A stretch of DNA of 64,000 nucleotides from Lactuca virosa (lineage: Eukaryota; Streptophyta; Magnoliopsida; Asterales; Asteraceae), in the NCBI GenBank assembly GCA_928212115.1, contig CAKMRJ010005634.1:258087811-258151810 (forward strand), given 5' to 3'. The position numbers and the translations under genes were made by a program. This document shows positions 23,668-35,818 of this stretch, one piece after another (the first letter of the stretch is position 1; the number at the start of each line of letters is the position of its first letter). The notes beneath the pieces are model-generated. The model made no database searches. It had not been told where the DNA came from and saw only the letters and a list, made by a program, of their open reading frames with translations.

Positions 23668-25824
23668 TAGCTATTTTTAACTGTTTTAAGGGGGGAATAC
23701 AAGTTGAAAACAATGATAATTGTGTAAATGTTTGTTATAAACATCTTTCAAAATGTTACTTATGTCACTTATAAGTTGTCAAAACATTTCAAAACTCTTT
23801 TAAAGTTATGTTACTTTTTAGTTATACAAAACTCTGTTTTAAAGTACAAGCATAACTTAGTAGATAAATGAGTCTTTTCAATAACAGTCCAAGTAGAACA
23901 TTAGTAAGCTATAATAGGTATAGTTTAGGAGAATGCTATTCATCACTTCTAGTACAATGAAGCACCCAAAGAGACAATACCATAACAGAACATACAGTGA
24001 AGAGAATCAAACAATACCATACAGAGAGAACACACAATAAAGAGAAACAAACATAACAAACAAGTTAGGTTGCTATAGCATGAGAACACATACAGGATCT
24101 AATTATACCAATGAATCACTTACTCATTGTTTTAAACAAAAGGTGATAGTTATATTGGGTATACATGATCATATAACTTTAATGTGAATTACACGGCTTG
24201 CAAGAATTTGCAGAGGTCGCGTTTAGTACCCTTAATCTCTTGACAGGGAGAGCGTCTAGTAGGGGATCTAGCCTTCACATTATGACCGTAATAAAACAAA
24301 TATGTTTTTAGGTTATTAGTGCATCCGCATGTCATTATAAACGACAACTGTCTACTTACATTTCCCATTACTTTCATAAAGTGACAGTACCACTTGAAAG
24401 TCAAACTTAAACTATTTTCGAGTCAAGATAGTTATAAACTAGGGAAAATATACATTTTTACAAACGACAAAGGGAACAGTCGAGTCTAGCACATAACGGA
24501 AGATGCCTTGGTAGAAGGCTGCGATTAAAAGATAGGACCATAATGCTAGTCTTATGATTCCTTAATATATACATCACAGGATACATATATACCAATAGGG
24601 TCCGACAGCTAATAGGATGTGTGCTCTCCGCTTCATTTCCTGTTCCTCGTTGGGTTGTGGGCTTGGAACGGATTCACCCAATCTATTATCTACCCGATTC
24701 TATATACATGTATGCTTAGTATACATTAAGCCATCATAAGGGTACCAGGTATGGGTCAGGTTATAGGACACAGAGTCAAGCATAGTTTTTCTAGTACAAA
24801 ACATACTTTCCAAAATCAGTACTTTTGTTATACAAAACTAGAAACTTCCCAGTAAAGGGTTTAATCCATTTTATTAGACCAGTACAATTTAAAAGACCTT
24901 AGGTGAGTAACTCTATAATACCGTAGTTTATACACCATGTTTATATATAAAACTAATACCCAATAGGTAGTTGGATGTGTGTTTTCCGCCTTACTCCCTG
25001 TTCCTCATTGGGTTGTGGGCTTAGGGCAGATTCACTCAATTAACTTTCTATCCGATATTAGGTTATATATAGCAGTATAAACTAAGCTATTATAAAAGTA
25101 GTCACTGTGGTCACTATTTTACTATAAGAAATATAGGTTTTCTTAAAGAACTTTTCATTAGATATAAAGGAACCATTACAATTAACTCCATGAGTAACAA
25201 GTGAATACACCAGGGTTATATATGACAATGATCTAACAATTAATGGGATGTTTGCTATCCGCCTTAATTTCTGTTCCTCGTTGGGTTGTGAGCTTAGGAC
25301 AGATGCGCACAATCGATTGTTTGTTTACTCTGAGTCTTATATAACTTGTACCCACTTAGTACCCATAGAAAGGCTTGTAGTGACATTTTACTTAACTTTC
25401 GTTCATGTAGGAAATATATGATTTTCTAGAGGAACAGGCGAACTTTCCAAAACAGAACTTACATTTTCAACACCATTTTACATCTACATTTTTAACAACA
25501 CTTTACACTTACTTACGTCACTAAACTCTTATGAACTCACCAGCTTAATTGCTGATCAACTCTTTCAAATAACTTGTATTCTCAGGAGACTATTAGACAG
25601 GTGCTCGTGCTGGGGATTCAGAAGATGAAGCATTATAGCTTCAAGTCTTGTTTTGTTATTTGTGTATGAATTCTATGTTCTGTGAACACACACATTGTAA
25701 ACACTTTTCTTTCGAAATGAAATGGTTGTTCATTACTTGCTTACCATATACATATCTCGTGATACTAAACATGACGTCCACCGCCCCAGAACGTTTCCGC
25801 CGTTCTTGGTTTTGGGGTGTGACA
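23668..25824 (+). repeat. 5' LTR of Gypsy B, 5'-truncated
   Basis: It aligns with 38248-40392 of the 3' LTR with few differences. The first ~1.27 kb, including the predicted splice donor and palindrome array, is missing. The acceptor-like CTTGTATTCTCAG (to 25585) and hairpin CAGC-TTAATT-GCTG (25541-25554) remain. Three copies of a TTCCTCGTTGGGTTGTGG module lie at about 24643, 25001 and 25274. Confidence 0.85.
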
Positions 25825-25827
25825 GAT

Positions 25828-25839
25828 TGGTATTAGAGC
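25828..25839 (+). other. primer-binding site of Gypsy B
   Basis: TGGTATTAGAGC, three bases after the LTR end. It is one change from the initiator tRNA-Met complement TGGTATCAGAGC. Confidence 0.85.
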
Positions 25840-26946
25840 ATTGTTTATAGTGAACTAAGTATATCAACCGATAAAAGATATACAGCTATAAATACAATGG
25901 CGCTTAAGTGCTCTGGATAATGATATATTTTAGAGTATAACTACAAGTTATAAAAATATACCTACTTGCTTATACATGTACATAATAGAACTAGTGTCAC
26001 GAGGAGAACAGAACTAAAGTATTTAAAGGTTGGGCACTGTCATCAACCTGAACAGTTATGTAATCATAGCTAGGATCAATATAGCCTGATCAACTATATT
26101 CATTCAAGATCTGACCGACATGTGTTTGGAAATGATGGGGTGTTGCAACAGTGTTAAAACTTACCAGAACACCAGAACAAGTTCATTCAGAGTTAGAATA
26201 CTATAGGAGTATTTTAGTCCAGATAAATAACTTATGTGAGAACTTAAAAGACCCTTGCGGATAGGTCTATAATCTTGCAAAGTATATTCCTAAAGTTTTA
26301 TATATAATCAAGATCTTATAGACTTAGAATCTGTGGCCTACGCTTCGCTATCTATTCCTCTTAAGGATATAGTTTTGGTGTAGGATCACTTAATCTTCAA
26401 TTATATACAAACTTGTGTACCTTGTAAAATTATAGGAAGACTCCGTAAGGATCACCCCATAAAGTTACCTTAAAGCTCATAGATTCTTTAGTCACTTTCA
26501 TTCTCGCACGACAAGCCCAGATAGATGTAACCACTTCCTCGTAGTAGACAACAGAAGAGTCCAGGAGGAACAAGAACAAGTTCATGAGAAGTTTTCAAGG
26601 AGAGATCAGCCGAAGTAACCAAAACGTCTTACACGTCACACTAATAAATATTAATCCTGTTAATTTGTTGAGCGAGTGGAAACACTGCTCACATTACATA
26701 TGTTAGGATTATTTTCTTACATGCAGCTAGTAACAGTTATTCAGGAAACAGATATTCATTCGAGGATAGTTATTCCAAATTCATAGAGTTTATTAGGTAT
26801 AGACTCATTTATGAATTGTTTTTAGAACCCTGTGGAAGTCAGGACCCGATACATCCAGAACTAGGATAACCTTGTCTTTTCAGCTTTCGGCTTGTGTCCA
26901 TTGCTTTAGACTTATTCCGTCTCATCTTTGTATTCTTTTAGCAAAG

Positions 26947-27330
26947 ATGCATCCTCGCAAATCAAACAGACGCACTACCCCGATAACTCCAATACCACCT
27001 CCTTCGCAAATCGATATGGCAGCTATAAACGCTGCAGTGGCTGCGGCTGTGGCAACAACCATGGCTCAATATCACTCCATCAGTACCAGCGGAGGTGAAA
27101 TGCCTACTGATTCTACTCGAGGTGAGGTCCTCGTGCGCTCGAGAGAGTTCTCCTACAAGGATTTCACCAAATGCCAGCCATTGTCCTTTAATGGGACTGA
27201 AGGAGTCATTGCCCTCATGCAATGGTTCGAGAAAACAGAGTCGCTCTTCGAAATCTGTTTATGCCCAGAAGGAAGCAAAGTGAAGTTTGCTGCCTGCACC
27301 TTCTCTGGCAAGGCCCTAACATGGTGGAAC
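26947..27330 (+). pseudogene. Gypsy B gag, amino part (before the Copia B insertion)
   Basis: Starts MHPRKSNRRTTPITPIPPPS. This matches the start style of Gypsy D gag (MPPRRNPRR), so it is preferred over the upstream ATG at 26872. It has an Ala-rich helix (INAAVAAAVATTMAQ), then SFNGTEGVIALMQWFEKTES and KVKFAACTFSGKALTWWN, where the Copia B LTR begins at 27331. The leader 25840-26946 is non-coding. Confidence 0.88.
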
Positions 27331-28092
27331 TGAAGGGTTTTGAGCATTCTAACACTCCTAAGTGTACATGCAACCCTAAATACCTTGGATCTATGTTTTC
27401 TCTATTATACATGCAATTATGAACTTTCCAAGGTATTACCCTATCTAGCATATAATACTTGATACTTGGGTAATCAAATGGATAGAATACATACCTTTGT
27501 TTGATGTAGCTTGTCTCCATGAAGATTGAGTGCCTAGTGCCCCAAGTATGACACCTCAAATGGTTCACACAACACCAAATGCACATGGAATGACTTGAGA
27601 GAAATGGAACACTCCTTGAAATCGTCTAGCCGTCATATTCACACATTAGTGCACGATTTCTTGAGCCATGGAATTCTTTTATATGGTGGCTATTAGGGTT
27701 ACACCATGTAACTCATAACTTTACCCATTCCTTATGCTCCATGGATTTTAACCTCCATGGAGTATCCATGGGTCACCCCATGGACTTAGTCCAACATAAG
27801 GAATCTTGGATCACAAGCCCACATATATAAGAATGAATGATTTACACAATCAACCCATATATTTAATTAGTCTCCTTTTGATCAGTTAATTAATTCCAAA
27901 TTAATTCTTGATCAATACTAATTAAATAACCTTATTAATATATTAGAACTTATAATATATTAACCAACCTTAAGTGTTATTTCTCTCATTATAGTCTATC
28001 CAAATGCATGATGTCATGCAACCCAAATGGACCATGCCGGGTCGGGTCAAGTCTTACCAATTATAGTTATGGACTTAGACATTAATCCAACA
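27331..28092 (-). repeat. 3' LTR of Copia B
   Basis: 762 bp, plus-strand edges TGAAGGGTTTTGAG ... AATCCAACA. The PPT follows as gtctcccactt. The adjoining 28104-28980 is non-coding 3' sequence similar to 2097-2938. Confidence 0.9.
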
Positions 28093-28980
28093 GTCTCCCA
28101 CTTGGATAAGTCTAAAACTATTATTGCGTATGACTTCAGGAACCGATCAGCAATCGTAGCTCTCAAAAGCTTCTGTCGAACTCTGACCTTGTCGATGAAC
28201 TCTGACCTTTGTCAATGACTTGTCCATTAGATAAGGGATCATATATTCCTCCATTCTAGATATCATATGGACTGAGACATGGATTAAAATCATTCTCTCT
28301 GTCCATTTGTTGTTTCCCGATTTCCGATTCATGATGACTGACTGATTGAACAGATCAAATCAGTCCTGGCTTGGCCAAGCACTCACATGTGTCATCATTA
28401 AATCATCGAGGGGCCCACAGATATCGCTTTTATCCCGAAGGTAAAAGGAATGGATAAACTTCGACTCATATGGCTTGTTCTACTACTTGTTGAATCATAC
28501 ACAAAGGCACGTTTTATAACATCGAGTTACCAATGTGTTTTCGTGCAATCAATGTACTATCAACTCATAGTAACAACTCATATCTCTAGGTTTGAAGAAT
28601 ATAAGATATTATCGTCTCATGATCACTCGTGATAAAATCCATGAAGTGATTCCAATGAGCGCGGGTTGAATCCAATACTCAGAACTTATGAGCACTCATG
28701 AGTGTTGTAGCACAACTTTGTCCACCAACTTGGACCTCTACAAGCCAACCCATGACAGTCTTGATTCATATCTACTTCCAACATATGACCGACTGTGGAT
28801 GGTTTGAATAACTTAGTCATTCCGGAAGGACAACCTAGTTTATTCTGGAAGTCAAAACATGCAAAATGAAACACAAGAATAATTGAATCTAATATGGTAT
28901 CAAAACCTATGAACATAAATAAAACACCTTTTATTTATCACCATATGATTACACATTATTCATTGCATACTGTTTCATCT

Positions 28981-31900
28981 ATCAACTTTATTCTTGAATT
29001 AAAACAATAGTTGTCCCATGCTCCGAGCATGTACACTATGTTTTTGTAAACAATAGCTTTGCCTTACACCAAGTATGCACTCTATGTTTGTCTATGACCC
29101 TTACTTTGTGAAATAAACCAACTGACCAAACTTTCAATGATTCTAATTTCACACTCCCGAATTCTTATGGCAAATGCAAGAATTCCAAATTCATGCCATT
29201 TTACCGAAATCTGTTAGATGCTCAACTTATATGCAATGATTCTCTTGTAATGATTATGCACTAAGTCACAAAGACTTGACAACAAGCATTACAGAGCATT
29301 CCAAAGGAGATCAACTCCTTGGAAACATCCTTCTTGCATTAAGTTTCCTAATCTTACACATATTTATTGAACAACTTCCACCAATGGGATCATTTCCACA
29401 TTCCCTTTTTGACTATCACTTCTGAACAAGAGTTGCCTCTTTTCAGAATATGTCAATATAGTCCTTCCAACAATTAACACTATACTTCCAACTGTCCCTG
29501 AGCAACCAATCTTTGGTAAACCTTAGATTGTCCTCGACAATTGCTTAATCGTTTTAGTCATATCCAGTTCTATACCTTTTCCCTTCTTAATGCCCCAGGA
29601 ATTTGGAAAATTTTAGAAAGGATGAATATAGCACATGTAATCGATCCTATATCCGAAGCATATGGGACACGATTCATGATGTCTCACATAAAGACTAAAC
29701 CAGTCTTTTGCTATAATATTTCCATTTCTATTTGCCAAGTTCTCATAATTCAGATTATGAAAAGGGATGTCGTAATCATAATCGAATTTTAGAACGCAAA
29801 TAATGAACCCATATATAGAATTTTCTTATGTTGAGCCATTCCAACATGAAATTCATATATATTCTTGACTAAATTTGATTAAAATCTCAATCTAAGCTTT
29901 TAGAATTGAAATGAAGTATAATTTCCTCTCCCTTAATTATAGCAAAACAACTTTTTCAACCCCTGCAGCCTCACGAATTGAAACTTTTGTTTTCTATAAT
30001 TAACATTGCTAACTTGCAATACTTATCATAATTATCTTGCTCCCACTAACATGATGATTATTAGCATAACACTTATGCTCCCACTAGCTTTGACATGTAC
30101 TCAGAAATCAGCTGGACTTCTAGAAATCAATACTTTATTGACTTTCTTACCAAAGTTCATATTTCTGATACTAGATTGCTTTGATAAGACTTTATCAAAA
30201 TCATACACCTTTCCTTAGATAGCTCACAGGTGTGTCTAAACAATTTAAGAACTATGAAAAGGGATGCCGTAATCATAGTCTCAATTGTTTAGACCTTTGC
30301 CACTTCTCACAAGTCCAGGTTAGTGTGCCGGTTAACCACACGACTTTGAGAATGCAAATATCACAATTGCTATCTAGTTAAAATCTACTTAGTGAAAGTT
30401 TTTCCTCACCATCATTTTCATGAATCGGAGAGAAACCTTGTGACACTTAGATTTAATGGTGTATGTGTTCTTATCCATGTGAATTGTCAAAACCATAGTC
30501 ACAAGACAAGGATAATGACAAATCCAAACTCATATGGACTGAACTCAATCTTAATTTCTTGCCATCTGGCAGCTCAAGGGCCTGCCATTGCTTCCAAGTT
30601 GTTGTGCAACCAATTGAGAACTCTGAGAACTCATATGCAAAGCCAACTTTAACTGGAATGAGCACAGAATATGTCAACACGATAGGTTATAAACCTCAAG
30701 TTGTGTGCTAGTGATAAAATTACAGGTTTTTATTCTTGATTATCCTTTCAGGATCTTTAAGACTCCCATTATCCTTTTGACACATAAGACTCACTTGCCA
30801 AATATTCAAGAGATAGTTTGGATTCTTTATCAAGACAAACACTTTACACAATTGGCCTTAGTTGGTCTTTGTTTTATCCAAAACATCACAACTTACCAAT
30901 TTCAAATGTACAAGAGTAGGAAACTTTTACTCTTACATTTGACAAGTGTTTTTAAACCTTCTTTAAGACATGTCACTCAAGTTATAATTTTGGAGTATGA
31001 CTCTAAGAATTGTTTTGGAATGAAATATGACTCATCTTCTTGATTTAACCACTTCAACAATTCATAGCTCCTCTTCTTAGCTATCAGAATGCACTTAGAG
31101 GATGAATTGCGATAAGGTCTCTTAATCGTTAAGATGATCATATGATATGATACTAAAGTACTCTCCCATCTTTTCAGATTTGAGAAACTTTTATCCTTCT
31201 GCCTAATTTGATTCTTCTTATTCGCTCTGCCATACATTGGAACCTTTTCCAATGTCTCAGAATTACACTTAAGCTTGTAAGTATAACCATATTTACTGAG
31301 CTTTAGTAAATTATGATGAATAGTCTTATCGATCTTTTGTGGTGGATTTGACCTGTGCACAAGAATGTGTACTCGATCCCTTAGTCCTTCACTTGACTCA
31401 CATATACATGTGAACAAGGAACTAGTCTTAATTTTCCAAAGATGAAAAATTCTCATTCATCATGCTATACAACTTGCATGATTCCAAGTTTCGGTCCAAT
31501 TGAAACTTGGGTGATGAGGATCTTTCCTTATTTGGTAAATTTAGACATTACCACAAATGAAAGAATCAATTTCATATTTCCACTCTTGCTATTAATGGAA
31601 TCATATAAGCAACAATTTTTTCCTCAAATGCCATTGTAAGGATATTTTAAAATAAATAAAATCAACATTTTTCCTTTTATTTTAAAAACTTTGCGGAAAA
31701 ACTATCCTTACAATGCAAAAGAGCATGAAAACTTTGTTGTTATCTATTCCTAAGCAATATATCATAACTCCTAAGAAGTAGCTCAAGAATCCGATCTTCA
31801 AACTATGCAAATAGAAATCCATCTACGCGATCAGATTCAGCATATTCTTTCTTTAAGTTTCTTCACTTTTCTTTGATTCTTACAAACATCAACATGTGAC

Positions 31901-32520
31901 CCAGTCACATCATGTATCAAGAATCTCAGTATAGAAACTTAGCAGAGTTAGATAGTGGATTTTACCTGAAGTAGGGTCAAACTTATTGACTTTAACATCC
32001 TTAGGTAAAATTGGCAGCTTCGCAACTAATGCCCCTTCCTTTGGCAATATAAACATATGGACCCTTTGGTAATGGTACCGGTACTATCACAGACTTAGCT
32101 TTTCTCTTTACCATTTGGTCAACCGAGTTGACTATGGCCGATCCCTTTCCATTGGAAAGAGAGAGCTTTACTGGATATCCAGTGTCTTCATTGTCAATGT
32201 CCATAAAGTTTTAGGAAGTTGATCTTAGCAAATAGATAAGATCATTAAGGGTCTTGTCATAGTCTGTTTCATAGGAGTCCCAAAGGAACTCACTATGTGA
32301 CTTAGAAAGTGATTGAACCACCAACTTTCTCAAGACTTTGACACCCAACTCTCCCGGCTTGTCAATATGTGACTTCATCTCCGAGATGTGATCACACCTA
32401 GACCTTGCCTTGCCAATAGGGCTTGAGTGACCTTGAACTTTGTGGGTTAGGGAGAATAATTAGAGGAGGTGGAGGAAGTGAAGTTCCAAGAGATTTGGGA
32501 GGATCATAGATGTCTGAACT
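28981..32520 (-). pseudogene. Copia B gag-pol, heavily degraded
   Basis: Segments align by word with Copia A on the minus strand. About 30040-30110 corresponds to the RT segment near 3950-4010. About 30590-30630 matches the AMAGPESAKWKEAM region (4470-4510). About 31240-31340 reads like the integrase YGY.Y..K..SETLEK segment. About 31990-32210 is gag-side. Stops and shifts are everywhere and the segment is shorter than a full gag-pol. Leader-type GGGATG.CGTAATC words also recur at about 29765 and 30250, so the interior has been rearranged. Confidence 0.7.
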
Positions 32521-34236
32521 AGACATATTTTGGGAGATATTCAAGATAGTTGATTAAAAGTCCTTAATATAACACCCAATATGAAATATTAAGGCTAGGA
32601 CCCTACAAACTATTTTATAACTCGGAAGAGGGATGCCGTAATCCAAGCTATAAAAATATTTGAAGGTAGGTGAATGATGATTCACCAATTTCCACCAAGA
32701 TAAACGAAATGTATTATTAGGTTTTTAATTGGTTTTTGAAACTCCTAGATTCTTTTGAGATTCATTGAACTGTTCAATGGCATGTTTCAATATCGAGTGT
32801 GCCCTTCAGGTTTTGTGACTGGGATGCCGAGGATCACAAAACAAGGTGTGAAGTAACCATGCGAATATACTTGGTACCCTTAATTATTTACCCCTTAATC
32901 GATGTGCCGGTTAACCACACACGCTCCACCGATACTATGATAAATATTAAGTTAACCTTTGCCTACCTTGTTAAGTCCAGGTTAGTGTGTCGGTTAACCA
33001 CACACGCTCCACTAACGACTTAAACAAAGTGCAAAGTGTAATTTCATGGGTTAGCACCAAATTCACATTTTCCTAAGTAACTAAGATTGGGTATTAATAA
33101 GAGTTTAGTTACTTAGTATTTATCATTAATACTTTTAATGAAGGGAGAATTCTAGTCCTTGTCCTACCCGTTCGGCTAACGACCCTCCACCGGTCAAGGA
33201 AGCGGTGGGTGAGAGTGGACACCCATTAAACTGCCATTTTATAGGCAGTAACCTTATACCCCCTTATAGACTAGCTTCGTGAATGAGGCCTACTAACGGT
33301 AAGACTGAATTTACTCTTATACATATATATAAATATTATTAACTTATAATATTATAAAGTATAAGGGTTGAATTTTAACTTTTAAAATTCTAAGGGCTAA
33401 CTTGGAATTATAGTATTCATAAGTGAAAACTTTTCAAATTCCAAAAGTTGAGGGCAAGTTTTGAAACTATTCAAAACTAATTAATTCCATAACTTATGTG
33501 TTTAAAGTAGTTTTAATTAAAAAACTCTTCAAGTTCCATAACTTGAGGACAAGTTATGGAAGACTTTAAACTAATAAAAGAATGTAACTTTTCTTTATTT
33601 TGTAACTTATGGAATTAATTAAGGTTACACATTTTATTACTTAATGAAGTGACTCTTGAACCTCCATAACTTGTGGACAAAACTCTTCATTTTTTGTAAC
33701 CATTGCCAACTTTTATGAGTTTTATGAAACTTAAATGTGACTTTTCATATAACTTGAGGACAAGTTACAAAAACACATTTTAGAATCAACTCTTAGATTA
33801 AAATGGATTGAAAACACATAATCAATTAACTTTTCTATTAATCTAAGCAACTCATAAGAACAAGATAATTCAAATCAAACTTTTCCATATAATTAGTCTA
33901 AACCTTAAACTAATACAAAACATGAATCTATTGACAATTATCTTTGAAATTGGATTAGCATGAACATTACCACATCAAAAACAAGTTTATAAGTCCAAAA
34001 ACATCTTAGGGTAATGTTCCTAGTCCAATTCCAGCCAAAACAATCGAATATATGCTGTCTGGGGGTCCAACTCGTCGAGTGCACGAACCAACTCGGCGAG
34101 TTGGATGCGTTTTGTCTTGGACTCGGCGAGTCCATCAGTGGACTCGGCGAGTCTGCTGAGCAGACAGCATAAAAACTCGATTTTTCAGCCAATTTTGCAA
34201 GTATAACAAGAAAACAAGCCTAGTCTCTGATACCAC
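32521..34236 (-). other. Copia B leader and PBS
   Basis: Non-coding leader homologous to the Copia A leader. It holds the GGGATGCCGTAATC module (32632), two GCCGGTTAACCACACACGCT-like copies (about 32905 and 32990), four ACTCGNCGAGT palindromes at 34070-34155 and the PBS at 34225-34236. It shows the empty target of the solo LTR found in Copia A. Confidence 0.8.
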
Positions 34237-34998
34237 TGAAGGGTTTTGAGCATTCTAACACTCCTAAGTGTACATGAAACCCTAAATACCTTGGATCTAT
34301 GTTTTCTCTATTATACATGCAATTATGAACTTTCCAAGGTATTACCCTATCTAGCATACAATACTTGATACTTGGGTAATCAAATGGATAGAATACATAC
34401 CTTTGTTTGATTTAGCTTGTCTCCATGAAGCTTGAGTGCCTAGTGCCCCAAGTGTGACACCTCAAATGGTTCACACAACACCAAATGCACATGGAATGAC
34501 TTGAGAGAAATGGAACACTCCTTGAAATCGTCTAGCCCTCATATTCACACATTAGTGCACGATTTCTGGAGCCATGGGATTCTTTTATATGGTGGCTATT
34601 AGGGTTACACCATGTAACTCATAACTTTACTCATTCCTTATGCTCCATGGATTTTAACCTCCATGGAGTATCCATGGGTCACCCCATGGACTTAGTCCAA
34701 CATAAGGAATCTTGGATCACAAGCCCACATATATAAGAATGAATGATTTACACAATCAACCCATATATTTAATTAGTCTCCTTTTGATCACTTAATTAAT
34801 TCCAAATTAATTCTTGATCAATACTAATTAAATAACCTTATCAATATATTAGAACTTATAATATATTAACCAACCTTAAGTGTTATTTCTCTCATTATAG
34901 TCTATCCAAATGCATGATGTCATGCAACCCAAATGGACCATGCCGGGTCGGGTCAAGTCTTACCAATTATAGTTATGGACTTAGACATTCATCCAACA
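34237..34998 (-). repeat. 5' LTR of Copia B
   Basis: 762 bp, the same length as the 3' LTR. Differences are nearly all single substitutions. Confidence 0.9.
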
Positions 34999-35003
34999 GG
35001 AAC

Positions 35004-35818
35004 AGCCATGTTAAGTCACTGACCATATCAGTGGCTAACTCATTAGTTTGGGAAAACCTAAAAGAGTTAATGCAGGAGGAATACTACCCGTTAGGCGAGA
35101 TTCAAAAACTGGAACAAGAGCTGTGGGATCTCACTATGGTCGGCTCAGACATAGTGACCTACACTGACCGGTTCAGCGAACTAGCAGCTCTATGCCCTGG
35201 GATGATTACCTCGGAGAGCAAGAAGATAGAAAGATACATTTGGGGTCTGACTGCTCCGACCCAAGGAAATGTGTTGTCATCTAACCCAGCCACGTTCGAT
35301 AGTGCTAAACGCCTGGCTCAGCGACTCATCGACCATGGAGTCCGCCATGGTGTAAAAGTTCCTACTCCCGAACCATCGAGGGAAGAGGACTATAATCGGA
35401 AGTCAGGGAACAAGAGGAAGAAGAAGCGAACAACACAAGACACCCCGCAAGAACAACGAGCGAATACTATGTACGCCGCTACGACGCCTACTGCTTCAGC
35501 ACCTGCCAGTCGATATGCTGGAAACCTTCCGAAGTGTGGAAAGTGAAACTTTCACCACACCGGAGTATGCCGGGAAATACAGTGTCTGAACTGCCACAGA
35601 AAGGGACACACAGTCCGTTTCTGCAAAGCACCGGCTCAACCAATCTCCCGAGTCCTCGGAGCTGAAGAAAACCGAGCCTGCTATGGCTGTGGTGAGATTG
35701 GACATTTTCAAAAGGACTGCCGGATACAAAGGAACTCAGGCGCAGATGGACGCATTCTAATGATCACCGCAGGAGAATCTACCCCGGAGTCGTCGATGAG
35801 TAGTGGTACGTTTTCAAA
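35004..35818 (+). pseudogene. Gypsy B gag, carboxyl part (after the Copia B insertion)
   Basis: Continues the gag frame across the duplicated ggaac: HVKSLTISVANSLVWENLKE, then IQKLEQELWDLTMVGSDIVT, KKIERYIWGLTAP and a basic linker. A TGA at 35544-35546 stops the frame inside a cysteine motif where Gypsy D has Cys. Beyond it, two CCHC knuckles are still readable (CLNCHRKGHTVRFC and CYGCGEIGHFQKDC). Homology to Gypsy D gag ends near 35815, where pol should begin. Confidence 0.85.

Larger units (their letters stand above)
27331..34998 (-). mobile_element. Copia B: non-autonomous Copia inside Gypsy B gag
   Basis: Minus-strand element of 7668 bp with a perfect 5-bp TSD ggaac (27326-27330 and 34999-35003). 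It has two equal-length LTRs (27331-28092 and 34237-34998, 762 bp each, about a dozen differences by eye), a PPT at 28093-28103 and a PBS (rc of ctctgataccac) at 34225-34236. The interior is recognisable as Copia pol and leader but has no long open frame. It belongs to the same wider family as Copia A: similar leader, 3' region and LTR-end words. Confidence 0.92.

Noticed and set aside
26872..26946. Upstream ATG extending Gypsy B gag by 25 codons
   Set aside because: The extension is Cys/Leu-rich and unlike the basic start seen in Gypsy D gag; 26947 fits the family.
30977..31436. 159-codon minus frame as an intact host protein
   Set aside because: It contains degraded Copia integrase text within Copia B.
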